A stretch of DNA of 64,000 nt, taken from assembly GCA_947652605.1 (NCBI GenBank), contig OX393576.1:50010966-50074965 (forward strand). Reading direction: 5' to 3'. Every line of letters starts with the position of its first letter. Position 1 is the stretch's first letter. The notes beneath the pieces were generated by a model that searched no databases, had not been told where the DNA came from, and worked only from the letters and a program-made list of their open reading frames with translations. Source of the stretch: Elmis aenea. Taxonomy: Eukaryota > Arthropoda > Insecta > Coleoptera > Elmidae. Positions 34,361 through 44,702 of the stretch are shown piece after piece. Both the position numbers and the translations under genes were made by a program.

Positions 34361-35270
34361 AAAACTCGTAAAATACATCCAGTATAGTTTTTCTATTCTG
34401 TAAATTATTTCAGTTGAGTTTATAATACGTGATAGTTTATTAGAAGATCATAAAATCAAGATATGATCGATATTGTAACATTTAAGAGGCGCGTGTAACC
34501 ATTTTCAAAATACCGACTTGGAAAAAGAATTAGTGTTTTTGAGAATAGAGTTGAAAATTATTAATTAGAAAGAGTATTCAAATTTACTTGTAACATAATT
34601 TATTATGATATACCTATGAGTTTGAAATTGTAATACCTTAAACGTTATATGATACCATACATTAATCCTCACATAATTATGCAATGGAACAGCTGTTCAA
34701 ATTGTATTTTAATTAAATGTAAATCTCCTAAACTAAATTGTTTATTCTTGGTTTGATTACAACAAGGTTTACCTGAAGCCTTAATTTCCACAATTAAATC
34801 CAATTATAACATTTGCTCATTCATACTATAATGTTGTACATAGGTACATTCTTTAATTTCTTTATTGACCAATTTTATATTTCCACGTTGCCTTGAAGAA
34901 TTTTGTAAAATATGTAAAGTTGGTATGTTTTAGAGTAATTTAATGTTACAGTAGGCACTACAAACCTGTTTTCAAATCGTAGGTAACACAAAGTGCTACA
35001 AAAAGCGAACAAAACATACTATTGTTTATTTCGTTTTCTGAAATAATTTTACCAAAATATGTTTTTTATTGTGAGGATTCTTATGATATAATTTTTGCTT
35101 TTTAATATATCGTCAAATGTTTTCTACGCGATGGTTGATATTAGCTTAATATTCGACACAATTTTTTTAAATAGCTTTTAAATATAGTGCAATAACCCAT
35201 CAAAAATGTCATTCTTCGATGTTCACTATTTAAAAAAAATAAAATTGAATGGCTAGTATGAAAAGACTGG
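34361..35270. other. A+T-rich, no gene seen
   Basis: No exon, RNA gene or element terminus could be supported here. Confidence 0.35.
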
Positions 35271-35284
35271 CAGTTAGCCCGTCC

Positions 35285-35500
35285 TAGGACGGGATTGTCA
35301 AGTGTGACATAAGTCAACCCGCGTTACAGATTACTATAATAACGTTACAGATTATTATAACGTAACATTACAGATTACTATAATAACATAACCTCATGAT
35401 GATTGTCAAGTACAAGTGTGACATAAGTCAACCCGTAGCTATATTCATGCGTTTTAGAGTCAGTCACAGAGTCACAGATAGATAGATAGACAGTCAGGCT
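35285..35500. repeat. imperfect direct duplications and a GATA microsatellite
   Basis: GATTGTCAAGTGTGACATAA plus GTCAACCCG at 35293 recurs (as GATTGTCAAGTACAAGTGTG..) at 35400. Between them ACGTTACAGATTA-TATAATA units occur three times. A short (GATA)n run lies near 35477-35490, just before the large palindrome. Confidence 0.75.
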
Positions 35501-35517
35501 GGACTTTTATATACATA

Positions 35518-37339
35518 CAGGGTGAGTCACGACGGACGCGTCGGAGTTTTATGGCCAAACGGTTTATATTTTCTAATTTATGTCGCTGTTAGATTATGTA
35601 AGTCAATAAGGGCTACATTTTAAAAATATTTTCAAACATACAGGGTGCTCCAAAAAAGAGTGGCGTATCAAAGTTATACTTTTTCTTATGGAATACCCTG
35701 TATATTTTTACATTTTTGGATTTCTCTTTAAATTTACTTCAAAAAATGTATAAGGTTATATGGGTCTAAAGTCGACCGTTTTCGTGAAAATTGAATTTTC
35801 ATGAAAATACAGTATTTTCAAAAATTTTCAACATTTGAACACTTTGAAAAGTCTGAAGAAATTCGCTTGGAAATAAAATTGACAATAGATTATGTAACAC
35901 TTTGCACCACCTACATTTTTAAAATATTATACAGGGCGTTTTTTACGCTTGGTCAAACTTGTGAAACTTTAAACATCGATAACTCATTTTTTTTAAATAC
36001 AACACCCTATATTTTTCTATACCGTCTTATAGAAAATTTAATTCTCTTTCGAAATTATTAAGGCTGTTTTTCACCTAAAATTGATATTTTCCGAGATATC
36101 GCGATTTTATTGTTAATTATTAGGGCAAAGTAATATTTTCAAGTAGGCTATGAAGGTAGAAGCGGTAATTTGAAACAATTGAAAGAAAAAACAAGAAACT
36201 TATAATTTTGTCGTGTTTCTACACATTTTTGACATTTTTTTAATAAGAAAGTTGTAGTTTTACCATTTTACGTTTAAATAGAGGTTTCTCATCAGGGCCA
36301 CAATATTTTTTATATAATTGAGTTTGATCGTTTGCCAAGTCCCAAAAACCGATTGATAATGTCTAATACATTATCAAACGATACGCTGATAAAAAAAAAG
36401 AAGTAATACTGACTTGTCTAATTTTACATTTAAAAAAAAAACATGGTTGGTACTGTTTTCGGTAGAGTGTCGTAGTGTCGTATCGTAAACAGACAAAAAT
36501 TGGTTTATAGGATTTAGTAATTATCTTATAACACTGGTCCAATAAATAACTGCATAAATAATTTTAAAAAATCCCTATTTAAACGTAAGTATGGTAAAAC
36601 TACAACTTTCCTATAAACATATGTCAAAAGTGTGTAGGCAAACGATAAAATTATAAGTTTCTGGTTTTTTCTTTTAATTGTTTCAAATTACCGCTGTCTA
36701 CCTTCATAGCTTACTTGAAAATATTACTTTGCCCTAATAATTAACAATAAAATCGCGATATCTCGGAAAATATCAATTTTAGGTGAAAAATAGCCTTAAT
36801 ATTTTCGAAAGAGAATTAAATTTTCTATAAGACGGTATACAAAAATATAGGGTGTTGTATTTAAAAAAAATGAGTTATCGATGTTTAAAGTTTCACAAGT
36901 TTGACCAAGCGTAAAAAACGCCCTGTATAATATTTTAAAAATGTAGGTGGTGCAAAGTGTTACATAATCTATTGTCAATTTTATCTCCAAGCGAATTTCT
37001 TCAGACTTGTCAAAGTGTTCAAATGTTGAAAATTTTTGAAAATACTGTATTTTCATGAAAATTCAATTTTCACGAAAACGGTCGACTTTAGACCCATATA
37101 ACCTTATACATTTTTTGAAGTAAATTTAAAGAGAAATCCAAAAATGTAAAAATATACAGGGTGTTCCATAAGAAAAAGTATAACTTTGATATGCCACTCT
37201 TTTTTGGAGCACCCTGTATGTTTGAAAATATTTTTAAAATGTAGCCCTTATTGACTTACATAATCTAACAGCGACAAAAGTTCGAAAATATATATCGTTT
37301 GGCCATAAAACTCCGACGCGTCCGTCGTGACTCACCCTG
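35518..37339. mobile_element. 1.8-kb foldback element with ~770-bp near-identical arms
   Basis: The left end is TA|CAGGGTGAGTCACGACGGAC and the right end is its inverse GTCCGTCGTGACTCACCCTG|TA. The arms pair from the ends to about 36285 and 36577 with few differences; the unpaired loop is about 290 bp. The 86-residue frames 35801-36061 (plus) and 36796-37056 (minus) are the same sequence in opposite arms and differ at only three residues. They contain internal CAGGGTG-type words and resemble no known protein, so they are not called as genes. TA flanks suggest a TA target duplication. Confidence 0.93.
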
Positions 37340-37595
37340 TATATAGAATATTGTTGACAATCGTAAAAAAGTACTTAAGAATTCGATATAATGTAAATCA
37401 ATTTTTTTAATGATTCAAATAGTAATGGAGATATAAAGAATCATGGTTGAACATCAAACAAGAAAAATTGGAATAAATTTAAAAACAAAACTAAATCCGT
37501 TTCTAATTATCGCGAAGACTATATTTATTTTTTATGGCTTATAAGAAGCATGGAAATGTAATGTGCTAAATAAAGGTACTACACAACATTATATA
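37340..37595. other. A+T-rich spacer between two elements, no gene seen
   Basis: About 250 bp of A+T-rich DNA separates the large palindrome from the pogo-like element. No feature is recognised. Confidence 0.4.
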
Positions 37596-38890
37596 AGGGC
37601 GATCGGGGCTAGTTGTGACAGTTTTCACTTTTTAATTTTTAACGATTGTTGTGTGACTTATCGGACAATAATTGGTTTTACATGTTTAAGGTTGTGACAA
37701 GGTTGGGGCACTTTTTGTCGGATGTAGGTCTGTATACGGGTGAAAGCTCTATTTCTCGACTTTCAAGGGGGGCTTATAAAAATTGAGTGATGGAGGATAA
37801 TCAACTTGTGTAAAAAAGTCGGTTGTAAATTAAAAGCACCACAGTTATGCAAAATAAATGTATAATTTATTTTTAAAGTTTTAAAGTAAATATACACTAT
37901 AAAAACTCAACAACAATCAAAATTATCAAAATACATTATTACTGGAATTTTCCTCAAGTCTCTTCTCCGCAACAAATAAAAATCTTATATCTTCTTCAGT
38001 TACTGATGATTGTGTATTAATTTATGTGGACGCTACTTATATGAAAAGTGGTCTGTCAGTAATAATGGAACAAACAAAAAATCTTCTTCTTAAAATATCT
38101 CTTCATATGCCAGCCTTACGGAAACCGGACATTATATTTTTTGTGTCGCTGCTAATGAAAGTGCTTCTTGGACAAGGCCAAGAAGATCGTAAATTGTGAC
38201 TCTTTCCTACATGCTCATAAGGAAAAAAAGTTTACCCAACACATTATTTTACTTAATCCCCTCACTGCCACTCATTTGTGAGTCGTTTCAAAGTCATATA
38301 GTTTACTTTATATCTGTCAGCAGCTTCTCCTAGATAAAAATTCTTCTTCACCAAGTCTTTTGCCGCTTCTATATAAGCAGCTATTGCAGTCTCACTCCTT
38401 CACCTCTTCTTCTTGTATTTTCAAACCATTTATCTTCACAGAATAAAAAAATATAATTTAATTGGTAAATAACAGATTATTATTAGATACGTTATAATAG
38501 TCGGGGTATGTTGTGACACTGTCACAACATGCTCCTACACAACTGTCACAACTAGCCCCAAAGGACACCATTACATTTGGAGTACCTACCTGATGTCCTA
38601 TGTCCAGATTATACTGTCATTTAAAAATTCGAACGCACAAAATAATACTTCAATATGATAACATGTCAATGATTTAAAGTTATAGGAATTATCTTTAAAA
38701 GTGTGACTTTACTCAAAACACTCGAAAACGTTTACAACTGCACTGTTAGCGATTTAGTAACTATACACGTTTAACAACATCTTCAACTAGTTTGTACCTT
38801 TCTTGTGTAGCAAAAGGCAATTTGAAATAATGCACATTTTAATTGGCAAATCCCAACTTGCTCCATGTCACAGCTAGCCCCGATCTCCCC
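37596..38890 (-). mobile_element. pogo/jerky-like element derivative, TA-flanked
   Basis: Left end TA|AGGGCGATCGGGGCTAGTTG then TGACA; right end inverse TGTCACAGCTAGCCCCGATC then TCCCC|TA. A decayed pogo-like coding region lies on the minus strand (37940-38400). Internal copies of both termini sit at 38501-38519 (TCGGGGTATGTTGTGACAC) and 38544-38559 (TGTCACAACTAGCCCC), around a 23-bp palindrome at 38508-38530. Confidence 0.8.
37940..38400 (-). pseudogene. pogo/jerky-like transposase remnant (HTH plus C-terminal piece)
   Basis: Minus-strand reading from about 38400 gives AAYIEAAKDLVKKNFYLGEA then ADRYKVNYMTLKRLTNEWQ and a stop (38262-38264). The A..V..G.S...AA..Y.V...TL.R pattern is the psq-type HTH of pogo/jerky transposases. 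Further on come ALSLAATQK.IMSGFRKAGI (38160-38100) and an ITDRPLF stretch (near 38045), similar to the C-terminus of such proteins (FRK.GI.PF...). The DDE core is absent, so this is a deletion derivative with several stops. Confidence 0.6.
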
Positions 38891-40022
38891 TATAACCAAT
38901 TACTATCAAATGTATAGTGATACATGGAGTTTATAATTAATTATTGTGTTACTTATTTTCTGGATTTAGCATCGTCGGTTCTGATGATGGCATTGTATAA
39001 TTACTGATTGCATTTAAAGCGCGCTTTAAACACTGAAATATTTATGGCCATGTATCAACACCACTTTATTTAGGCCATTTATCATGCAGAAATTTTATTC
39101 GCAATTTCCATTTTTATTGTTTGAACCTTTTTCGATTCCCGAAACTGATTGTAAATAACGTGATTACGTTGGGACGAAATGTGTTACAGTGTCATTACTT
39201 CTATTGTCTCGCGTTTGCATCATTCCGATTTTTTCGAGCCTTCGGTGCAGAAATTTAATTCCACACATGATCTTTCAGCAAAGTGAAAACAGTCCCGCCG
39301 CCTCGCACAAAACCGCAACTCCCACAACGTATAGTCTGTTTTATTCTGACTACTCGGGTAAATACAGTCTTTTACAAATGGCTTCATAAATTTGGAGTAA
39401 AAGTTCCGTGTTATAATGTGACTCTATGGGGCTTGGCACATTTGTATCGCGTTGAGTGAATGCGTCGTCTTTTGCAGCTGGGTTAAAGCTACAAATCGTC
39501 GCCTTCCCTGATGGGAGGTTCGAGGACGGATGCTGCACATATCGCTTCTCTTGGGAATCATTTCTTTTGTTGTCGACGTACAAACCTGGGTAATGTTCTG
39601 CTTGTTTGCCAAGTCAACACTTGTTTCTATCATCCCAATTTTGTTTTATCGTGTGTGATATGTACTATGAGTAATATCACCTAAAAAAGATCAATTACAT
39701 CTAAAGAAATATTGCTACAATCACAAACATCGCCATCGGACCGATCCAATAAGCTTAGTTGGTAAAATAAAAAATAAAAACTCGAGCGCAATGTATCTAA
39801 CAAATCTTAACACAATTTAAATATGAAATTTTGTAAATTTCAAGTGTCCAGATACTTAAAACATTTTAAAACCTAATATATCGTCTGTTAATTGTGTTGA
39901 GTTATAGGTTTTTACCTTTTACCCAATTAACTATCTAAATCAGTCTAGTTTACGACTTTTTGTCTATATTGCACTGTGTTTAATCCAATTGCATCTTGAT
40001 CCGACTGTTTTATAAAGAATTC
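38891..40022. other. no gene called; GC-richer stretch at 39180-39620
   Basis: Two overlapping minus frames (39350-39583 and 39424-39633) and one plus frame (39189-39389) lie in a GC-richer, non-repeated stretch. An acceptor-like TTACCCAG|GT can be drawn on the minus strand near 39594, but the peptides resemble nothing known to me. Host exon or regulatory sequence remains possible. Confidence 0.3.
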
Positions 40023-40025
40023 TTA

Positions 40026-40405
40026 AGGTGGGTACAGACATGCAACAAAACATCGTATAGTAACACCGTCGCGTAACATGTCTTTACCGCACTTCGTAAC
40101 ATCGTAACACCGCAACATAGTAACATCGTGGCGTCCCATCGGTTGTCGGTATTCCAGCGTCACATCAAAGGAATGTTACGCGCTGATGTTGCACCATGCT
40201 TTTTATGTATGTACAGGTCTGCGTAACATACTTAGGTACTAAAAGTAATACAAAGATGGTGGGACGCCAGAATGTTTGCCGCGATGTTACGCGGCGACGT
40301 TTTGATACGATGCAATTCACGGCACACAGTAACTTCAACGCGCAACAACAATCTGTATGCGACGGTGTTACGATGCGATGTTTTGTTGCATGTCTGTACC
40401 CACCT
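40026..40405. mobile_element. 380-bp Harbinger-like MITE, TTA target duplication
   Basis: Ends AGGTGGGTACAGACATGCAA then CAAAACATCG, with inverse ..TTGCATGTCTGTACCCACCT; flanks are TTA on both sides (40023-40025 and 40406-40408), as for PIF/Harbinger elements. The interior has many TAACA(T/C)CG words on both strands. The overlapping frames 40165-40428 and 40196-40414 translate the MITE and are not genes. Confidence 0.85.
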
Positions 40406-40408
40406 TTA

Positions 40409-41404
40409 AAATGACCACTGTAGTACATTGCGAACTAAACGAATAGAGATTTTTTTAGGCAAACAATCCAATTTCAGACTTTTTTAGTTTTTTTTTTTAA
40501 TTGATTAATTGCCGTCAAACATTAACTGATCGCATTTACCACTATTATATAAGTCACAATGACTTACAAACCCCTTATACGTGTTTACTGCTTGTGTACT
40601 ATATAGGTATTCATTTATGTAATTAGTCCATTTATTTCCTTATACAAATAGATCAGTTCTTGTATCTGGAAAAGTCTAGCTTTCTACTTAATTCAAAAGA
40701 TTTTTGCTGCCATATTCTTTCGTCAATACACCACTAGGGTGGGCGATATATCCGGATATCGATATTTTGATATCAATACACTAATATTCGATATTTGCAA
40801 TATTTCTTGATATCGATAAAAAAAAAGAGGGCATATTAACTGTGTATACGTTTTAAAAATAATTTTATTTGCGGTTTATGTTAATTTTTGCAATTTTTTA
40901 CATAGGTACTGGACTGTGTAGTAGAATAAAGTACAAAACAATTAAAAAGTAGGACTCGAGATTATAGAAAAGATAGCGGTATCTAAACTTAGTTCGGTGG
41001 AGGATATAACGGTACAAGTAAAATAAAAACAAAAGCTGCAACATAGTGTAAACACTAACTGCAAAAAATTAATTGGGAACGCGAAAATAAACAAACCTGA
41101 GAACAATAATTATTATAAGCAACAGCAAGCACACTGTGCCATCAAAAGTAGATACAGAGGTAACAAGCAACAGACTTAAATATTTAATTGTATTATTATA
41201 TTAACAAAAAGAAAGATAAAGAAAAGAGCGGGTATTATTAAAATCTTTTTATCAGTAAAAATAAAACGTATTCCAAAGAAGTCTGAAACAGAAATATTCT
41301 GTTCTAGGGGCATGTTTCCCTATGAATGATCATTAAAACTGAACTAACTCGAAAAATAGTAGCTTTAGACAATTGAATTATCTAAAACAAAACGTAAAAA
41401 AATA
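40409..41404. other. no gene; solitary hAT-like end with GATATCGATA words
   Basis: At 40735-40830 TAGGGTGGGCGATATATCCG is followed by repeated GATATCGATAT/TTGATATC words, the style of a hAT MITE end with subterminal array; the other end is not seen. The rest is A+T rich. Confidence 0.4.
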
Positions 41405-42003
41405 CAGGGTGGCTTATTTCAAAAATTTGACTTATTTACCTATATTTAACATCTAGTTAAATGAAGCAAACAATACAAACGCCCTGTGTATTTATTTTAA
41501 AGTTTAAGTTTGATTAATGTACAAAATACTTTATATAGGATTTAAAAAAAAAGAATTTAATTTGCAATCTAAAAAGTAAAAAATATACAGGTTGTTGTAT
41601 TTAAAGCAGGACTGCGGAGTCGGTATAAAAAATCGACTCCGACAAAATTAAACACTAAGACATTTATGGTGTGTGTAGGTACCTAATATAAAAAAGAAAA
41701 ATAAATATAAAGAAATTATTTAAAATTTTGCGACAAAGGACCACCTCGCAATTTTTGTTACACTCGGAGTCGGAGTCAATACAATTACGACTCCGACTCC
41801 AGTGACCAGAAAATCCTCCTAAACTCCGACTACGACTACGACTCCCGACTCCACAGCCCTGATTTAATGTTAAAAAGTTGCATATTGGTGTGGCGAAACA
41901 AAACACCCGCGAAAATAATTTTAGGTTATGTAACGCATGTTCTCCAACAAATTTTTAATAATAAACCAGATATGAAGGCAATACGCAATAGGTGAACACC
42001 CTG
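41405..42003. mobile_element. right half of a TA/CAGGGTG foldback family, hAT MITE inserted
   Basis: The sequence follows the right half of the element at 50061-52315: ATACAG.GTG.TTATTT..GAC near 41403, AGTTAAATGAA, GAATTTAATTTG.AAT, AAAATATACAGG.TGTTGTATTT (41581), AAAGTTGCATAT.GGTG.G (41875), CGAAACAAAACACCC, then AATACGCA.TAGGTGAACACC and CTG|TA at 42003. A hAT MITE (41607-41861) sits between TTGTATTTAAAG and ATTTAATG. Confidence 0.75.
41607..41861. mobile_element. 255-bp hAT MITE of CAGG.CTG.GGAGTCGG type
   Basis: Ends CAGGACTGCGGAGTCGGTA and inverse ACTCCACAGCCCTG; flanks ATTTAAAG (41599-41606) and ATTTAATG (41862-41869) are an 8-bp duplication with one mismatch. GACTCCGA words repeat in the subterminal regions. 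The minus frame 41664-41906 with SRSRSRS is a repeat artefact. Confidence 0.9.
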
Positions 42004-42137
42004 TATTGCTTGACGTAAAAAGTACTACACGCTCCTGGTTATGGTAAAAAAATGCTGCGCGCCCGCCTGAAGGTTATACTCAATAAATATAGCTTGACTT
42101 CTTCTATGTAGCTTGACCGTCGTAGACACAAACCAAT

Positions 42138-42152
42138 AACCTAACCTAACCT
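42138..42152. repeat. three AACCT units next to the Harbinger end
   Basis: AACCTAACCTAACCT, three units of the insect-type telomeric pentanucleotide (CCTAA/TTAGG), directly abuts the terminal repeat of the Harbinger element. Three units may be chance. Confidence 0.5.
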
Positions 42153-42378
42153 GCCCGGTTTCTCCGAGACATCTTAAGATCTAGCTGAATCTTAAGTTCG
42201 CCTTAACGTTATAAAGTGTTGCATCAAGCAATTTTAAGAACATATTCGACTTAAGCTGAGCTCACATCTTGAGTCGCTGTTTACTAGAACTTGAGCTGGA
42301 GTACATAACCTAAAATTATCTTGTATTTGCTTTGTTTGTAGTTAAATGTTTGTTTAAATTTTGGTTTAAGTTTAAATT

Positions 42379-42579
42379 ATGGACATTGACTTTATAAATA
42401 TGATAGATGATGCAGATGATGACTTGTACGACCCTGTAATTCCTCCAATTCCTCGAAGGCGATTTGTTCGCGCAAATCAATTAATGGATTTCGAAGACGA
42501 TCGTTTTTTTTATGCGTTTTCGCCTCACAAAAGAGACAGTTATTGTGATCTTAGATCAAATTGAGCCTCAATTGGAGTA
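42379..42579 (+). pseudogene. Harbinger transposase N-terminus, frameshifted
   Basis: The frame from ATG at 42379 gives an acidic start (MDIDFINMIDDADDDLYDP), then RRRFVRANQLMDFEDDRFFY. A frameshift near 42510 moves the reading to RFRLTKETVIVILDQIEPQL then EY, ending where a TA-flanked foldback is inserted at 42580. The combination FEDD.FF..RFRL.KETV..L...I is the typical N-terminal region of PIF/Harbinger transposases. No DDE region remains. Confidence 0.75.
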
Positions 42580-42581
42580 TA

Positions 42582-43294
42582 TAGGGTGTTTCATAATTGA
42601 ATGCTGATCCTTAAGGGTATTATTCCTTGGTTGATTTTAAGAAAAAAAGTTCATATCAATGTAGGTCCGCAACCGCCGTATTTTTGAGATACAGGGTGTT
42701 AAAAGTTGAAAAAAATATCGGTTTTTTCGTAATATTTTTGATGCAACTTTAGATATTTTTTTGAATTTTAGTAGGTACTAACTAGGCATAAAAACACATT
42801 TTTTTCAGAAAAAAAAATTGTTCTTTTTCTACCATTGGCGTCCGTACTAACATGTCCTTGAATATTTTTAATGAAAAAAATGATATGCCACTGTTTTTTT
42901 TCAAAATAAATGTTATTTTTATAAAATTTTGCTTTATCTCTAAGTAAAAATGGCCTCTTGACTTTTTTTGTCCGACGAACGGTTTTCGAGTAAAAAAATA
43001 AAAGGCTATTAGGTACTCTTGAAGAGTAAAAGAGTACAGTTCACTTAAGTTTTAATTTTTAATAATCAAGTAAATACATTCAAGGACATGTTAGTACGGA
43101 CGCCATTGGTAGAAACAGAACAATATTTTTTGCTGAAAAAAATGTGTTTTTATACCTAGTTAGTAGGTACCTACGTACCTACTAAAATTCAAAAGTACGG
43201 CGGTTGCGGACCTACATTGATATGCACTTTTTTTCTTAAAATCATCCAAGGAATAACACCCTTAAGGATCAGCATTCAATTATGAAACACTCTG
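42582..43294. mobile_element. 713-bp foldback element nested in the Harbinger gene
   Basis: Left end TA|TAGGGTGTTTCATAATTGAA, right end inverse TTCAATTATGAAACACTCTG. Arms pair through TGCTGATCCTTAAGGGT, the GGTCCGCAACCGCCGTA block and, further in, ACCATTGGCGTCCGTACTAA and CATGTCCTTGAAT. The terminal C of CAGGG has become T on the left and the right TA has become AA, so the copy is old. Confidence 0.85.
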
Positions 43295-43374
43295 AATACA
43301 TATTCTGTAAGTATTTGTTCACACCTACATAAGTATAGCCTTGGTCAAATATATTAGCCAAATAACTATATATT

Positions 43375-43530
43375 TTATTTATAGAAATAACTTAATAAGT
43401 TCAATAAATTGCTTCTCACATTACGGTTGTATGCTACAGGAGAGCACTTGATATCATAGGAGACTTCATAGAAGCTGATAAATATTTTTTTTCCCTCCAT
43501 GGTATAATTTATTCTTTTTTTGTCCGCCAT
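43375..43530 (-). pseudogene. Harbinger second protein (Myb/SANT-like), N-terminal remnant
   Basis: From ATG at 43530 the minus strand reads MADKKRINYTMEGKKIFISF. The sequence then drifts (YEVSYDIKCSPVAY) and ends after 52 residues. A basic start followed by NYT.EEK..L is the usual N-terminus of the Myb/SANT-like DNA-binding protein encoded next to Harbinger transposases, and its position inside Harbinger-type termini supports this. The remaining helices are not recognisable. Confidence 0.5.
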
Positions 43531-43851
43531 TTCAACACAAAATAAAAGAAATAAACACCGAACTGTAACTTCATGTGTGACTAACAGCTGATAGCAACAA
43601 CAAGATGCCACTTACAGGGAGCCGTTTTCACAGCTGTGATGTGAAAGGCCAATGAAAATTTGCCATTCAAATCTGCCGCTAAAATGTGCCAATTTCTTGC
43701 AACGTTGCCAAACCGAGTTCTAACTTAGCTGAGATGTCTTACAAATTCCGGAATATGTTTTCTGTGCAACGCATCGTTATCTTGAGACGGTCTTAAATAT
43801 AAGGCGGTCTTATATAAGTTCGATCTTGAGATATGACGGAGAAACCGGGCA

Positions 43852-44519
43852 TTATTGTAAGAGCGACGTCTTATTTAAACCTTGGGTAGTGCGAACACAT
43901 GACGATCTCCGTCGTACTGCCTGCAAAAAGACATACTTTTATGATAAACCCTGTAATAAGGTATTTTAAACGCGTATTGTTTTTCACGTATTATGTCAAA
44001 CATAAAAAACTTATGACTGTAGCGGCCACCGAATTCATAAGAAATGTTTTCACCGATTCCGCATAATATTAACAATTTTAAATCGACATCCAGCGTTTGT
44101 AAATGACTTAATGACAAATTCATGTAAAAGTGATTAATTTGACAATTCACGAATTCGTTGTGACAGCGTCATTTCTCACAACATTCAATTAATAACAGAA
44201 GCCTGCATATAATGCGACTGTACTATGAGTAAAGCCGGACGTGATGAGGGTTGACGGGTCTTGACTAATTACCCCATGTTTTGTTTGTTCGTCAGAGCTG
44301 CTTTCGCGAGTCTGATGCTAATGTCCAAAAAAAAAGCATTTAGTTTATTCCACTACCACGAGTGATCGTCTCTTGGGACACTGAAACGTTTCACTTAAAA
44401 TTGTCTTTGGGACTTAAATTTAAATCTGCTTGAACAAGCATTGCTTTTGGTTTGCTAAACAGTTTCTTATATTTTCCACTTTATAAAAAAACTAATAGTT
44501 TTTAGTTTATTTGTAAAAC
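43852..44519. other. no gene; GC-richer unique DNA at 44200-44330
   Basis: The minus frame 43875-44150 has no known domain. Sequence at 44230-44330 is non-repeated and GC richer, with a TAATTA core. It ends at the Jockey target site. Confidence 0.3.
44509..44519. repeat. Jockey target-site duplication, left copy
   Basis: ATTTGTAAAAC; the right copy is at 48835-48845 directly after the poly(A) tail (the first A is ambiguous with the tail, so the duplication is 10-11 bp). Confidence 0.9.
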
Positions 44520-44702
44520 AAGTCAGTGTTTGTATCTCGAAGTGTATGGTTGTGTTCAATGCGCTCTGTATCTGTGAGATATCAAGTGACCGTGTGATAT
44601 CCTTGGCACTTTTTAGTGCCATAAGTTTATTATCATCTGACCTGATACAGCAATTAGTACGTTGTATGGTAAAAACAAAATATTATTAAGTGTTCGGGCA
44701 CA
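44520..44702 (+). promoter_or_regulatory. Jockey 5' UTR / presumed internal promoter
   Basis: Jockey-clade elements transcribe from an internal promoter at their 5' end. The start AAGTCAGTG resembles an initiator-like CAGT. This is an inference from position; no TATA box is needed and none is assigned. Confidence 0.5.

Larger units (their letters stand above)
42152..43851. mobile_element. PIF/Harbinger element with two convergent broken genes
   Basis: The termini TGCCCGGTTTCTCCG (42152) and CGGAGAAACCGGGCA (43851) are perfect 15-bp inverses; similarity continues weakly inward (ATCTTAAGATC versus GATCTTGAGAT). A transposase N-terminus lies on the plus strand at the left (42379-42579), and a Myb/SANT-like second protein on the minus strand at the right (43375-43530). 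A foldback element (42582-43294) is inserted, so the original was about 1 kb and already internally deleted. A clear 3-bp duplication is not evident. Confidence 0.72.

Noticed and set aside
35801..37056. Two 86-residue frames with nearly identical translations at 35801-36061 and 36796-37056
   Set aside because: They are the same sequence read from the two arms of an inverted repeat. They show no known domain and contain transposon-end words.
41664..41906. Minus frame with an SRSRSRS stretch
   Set aside because: It comes from GACTCCGA repeats of a hAT MITE with defined termini and target duplication.
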